Below are positions 4,909 through 5,165 of a stretch of DNA of 5,165 nt, one piece after another (position 1 is the first letter of the stretch; every line of letters starts with the position of its first letter). The notes below the pieces were generated by a model that was given only the letters and a program-made list of their open reading frames with translations, was not told where the DNA came from and did no database searches. This DNA comes from DHVE2 group archaeon (GTDB lineage: Archaea; Thermoplasmatota; Thermoplasmata; Thermoplasmatales; Aciduliprofundaceae). Both the position numbers and the translations under genes were made by a program. The DNA lies in contig WAOZ01000206.1 in the NCBI GenBank assembly GCA_015520975.1, positions 1 through 5,165 on the forward strand, in the 5' to 3' direction.

Positions 4909-5165
4909 TAGTAGTAGTGTTTCAGTAGATATGAGGTGATGTATGTTTCGATGTACGCTCCGATCAGAATCAGAAATATGGAAATCATGGCATAAATAAT
5001 TGCTCTTTTGCCATATTTTATTATCGTTTCGGTAATGTATGTGGATTTTTTTCCCTTTAAAATATCCATCGATTATTTCTATGATCATTGAGGTGACATT
5101 CATTGCAGCCATCAGACCAAATATGTATCCAAAAGTTTCTGGAAAGAAATGAGGTAGCATACCAT
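4896..5165 (-). CDS. C-terminal part of a SpoIIM-like membrane protein, with an apparent frameshift (runs off right edge)
   Basis: Two frames must be joined. From the right edge the first frame reads GMLPHFFPETFGYIFG and continues through a membrane helix to a KGKK segment. After a run of seven A residues (T on the plus strand, 5046-5052) the protein-like frame shifts: STYITETIIKYGKRAII, then a second membrane helix, AMISIFLILIGAYIETYI, and a short tyrosine/histidine tail ending at TAA (4896-4898). The PH..PE motif, two membrane helices and an 'AYIE.YIT' end resemble the C-terminus of SpoIIM/DUF95 integral membrane proteins, which are common in archaea and of unsettled function there. Skipping one A restores a continuous frame. 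It may be a sequencing error, a recent mutation or slippage. The first frame alone continues unshifted to 4885 but loses the second helix. The gene overlaps the endonuclease gene tail to tail by 13 nt. Confidence 0.6.

Noticed and set aside
4885..5160. 91-residue minus-strand protein read in a single frame
   Set aside because: Its first 38 residues belong to the membrane protein, but after the A7 run the composition turns non-protein-like (His/Asn/Ser-rich) while the neighbouring frame gives a clean membrane helix and a sensible stop.
1..5165. CRISPR array, tRNA/rRNA, insertion sequence or integrase
   Set aside because: No regularly spaced repeats, no cloverleaf-like or rRNA-like stretch and no transposase motifs were seen on reading both strands.

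Overview
The window looks like a piece of a euryarchaeal chromosome. The grounds are archaeal promoter signals (A/T-rich TATA boxes with purine-rich BRE-like flanks), three starts placed about 26-27 nt downstream of a TATA box with no Shine-Dalgarno (leaderless type), GGTGAT-type ribosome sites where a leader exists, and archaea-typical gene families. These are a GvpD/KaiC-like ATPase, a PUA-PAPS-reductase-ferredoxin fusion and a short endonuclease IV homologue. A Thermoplasmatota / Aciduliprofundum-like source is my best guess from the gene types, but it is not proven from this sequence alone.

Layout from left to right. The first 67 bases hold the N-terminal end of a minus-strand gene that starts with a membrane or signal segment. 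It is divergent from a plus-strand pair, a 459-residue GvpD/KaiC-like P-loop ATPase followed by a 120-residue stand-alone receiver-domain response regulator; the two are joined by an ATGA stop/start overlap. The response regulator abuts, with no spacer at all, the end of a convergent minus-strand operon. In transcription order that operon is a 101-residue winged-helix protein and a 583-residue zinc-ribbon/PUA/PAPS-reductase/2x[4Fe-4S] fusion, coupled by a TAATG overlap. An 86-bp divergent promoter region, built around a 13-bp palindrome that supplies a TATA element in each direction, separates this operon from a plus-strand endonuclease IV-family gene. The endonuclease gene ends by overlapping the tail of a minus-strand, SpoIIM-like membrane protein gene that runs off the right edge and carries an apparent frameshift in a run of seven A residues.

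How the genes may work together. The ATPase and receiver protein are very probably co-translated and form a signalling pair; no histidine kinase or DNA-binding output domain is present in the window. The winged-helix protein probably senses or regulates something tied to the sulfur/redox fusion enzyme, and may also act on the endonuclease promoter because the two divergent core promoters share DNA. The PUA domain on the PAPS-reductase-like enzyme suggests an RNA substrate (for instance a thiolation reaction) rather than plain sulfate assimilation; this is inference. No mobile element, CRISPR array, tRNA or rRNA was seen, and no gene-free stretch reaches 300 bases.
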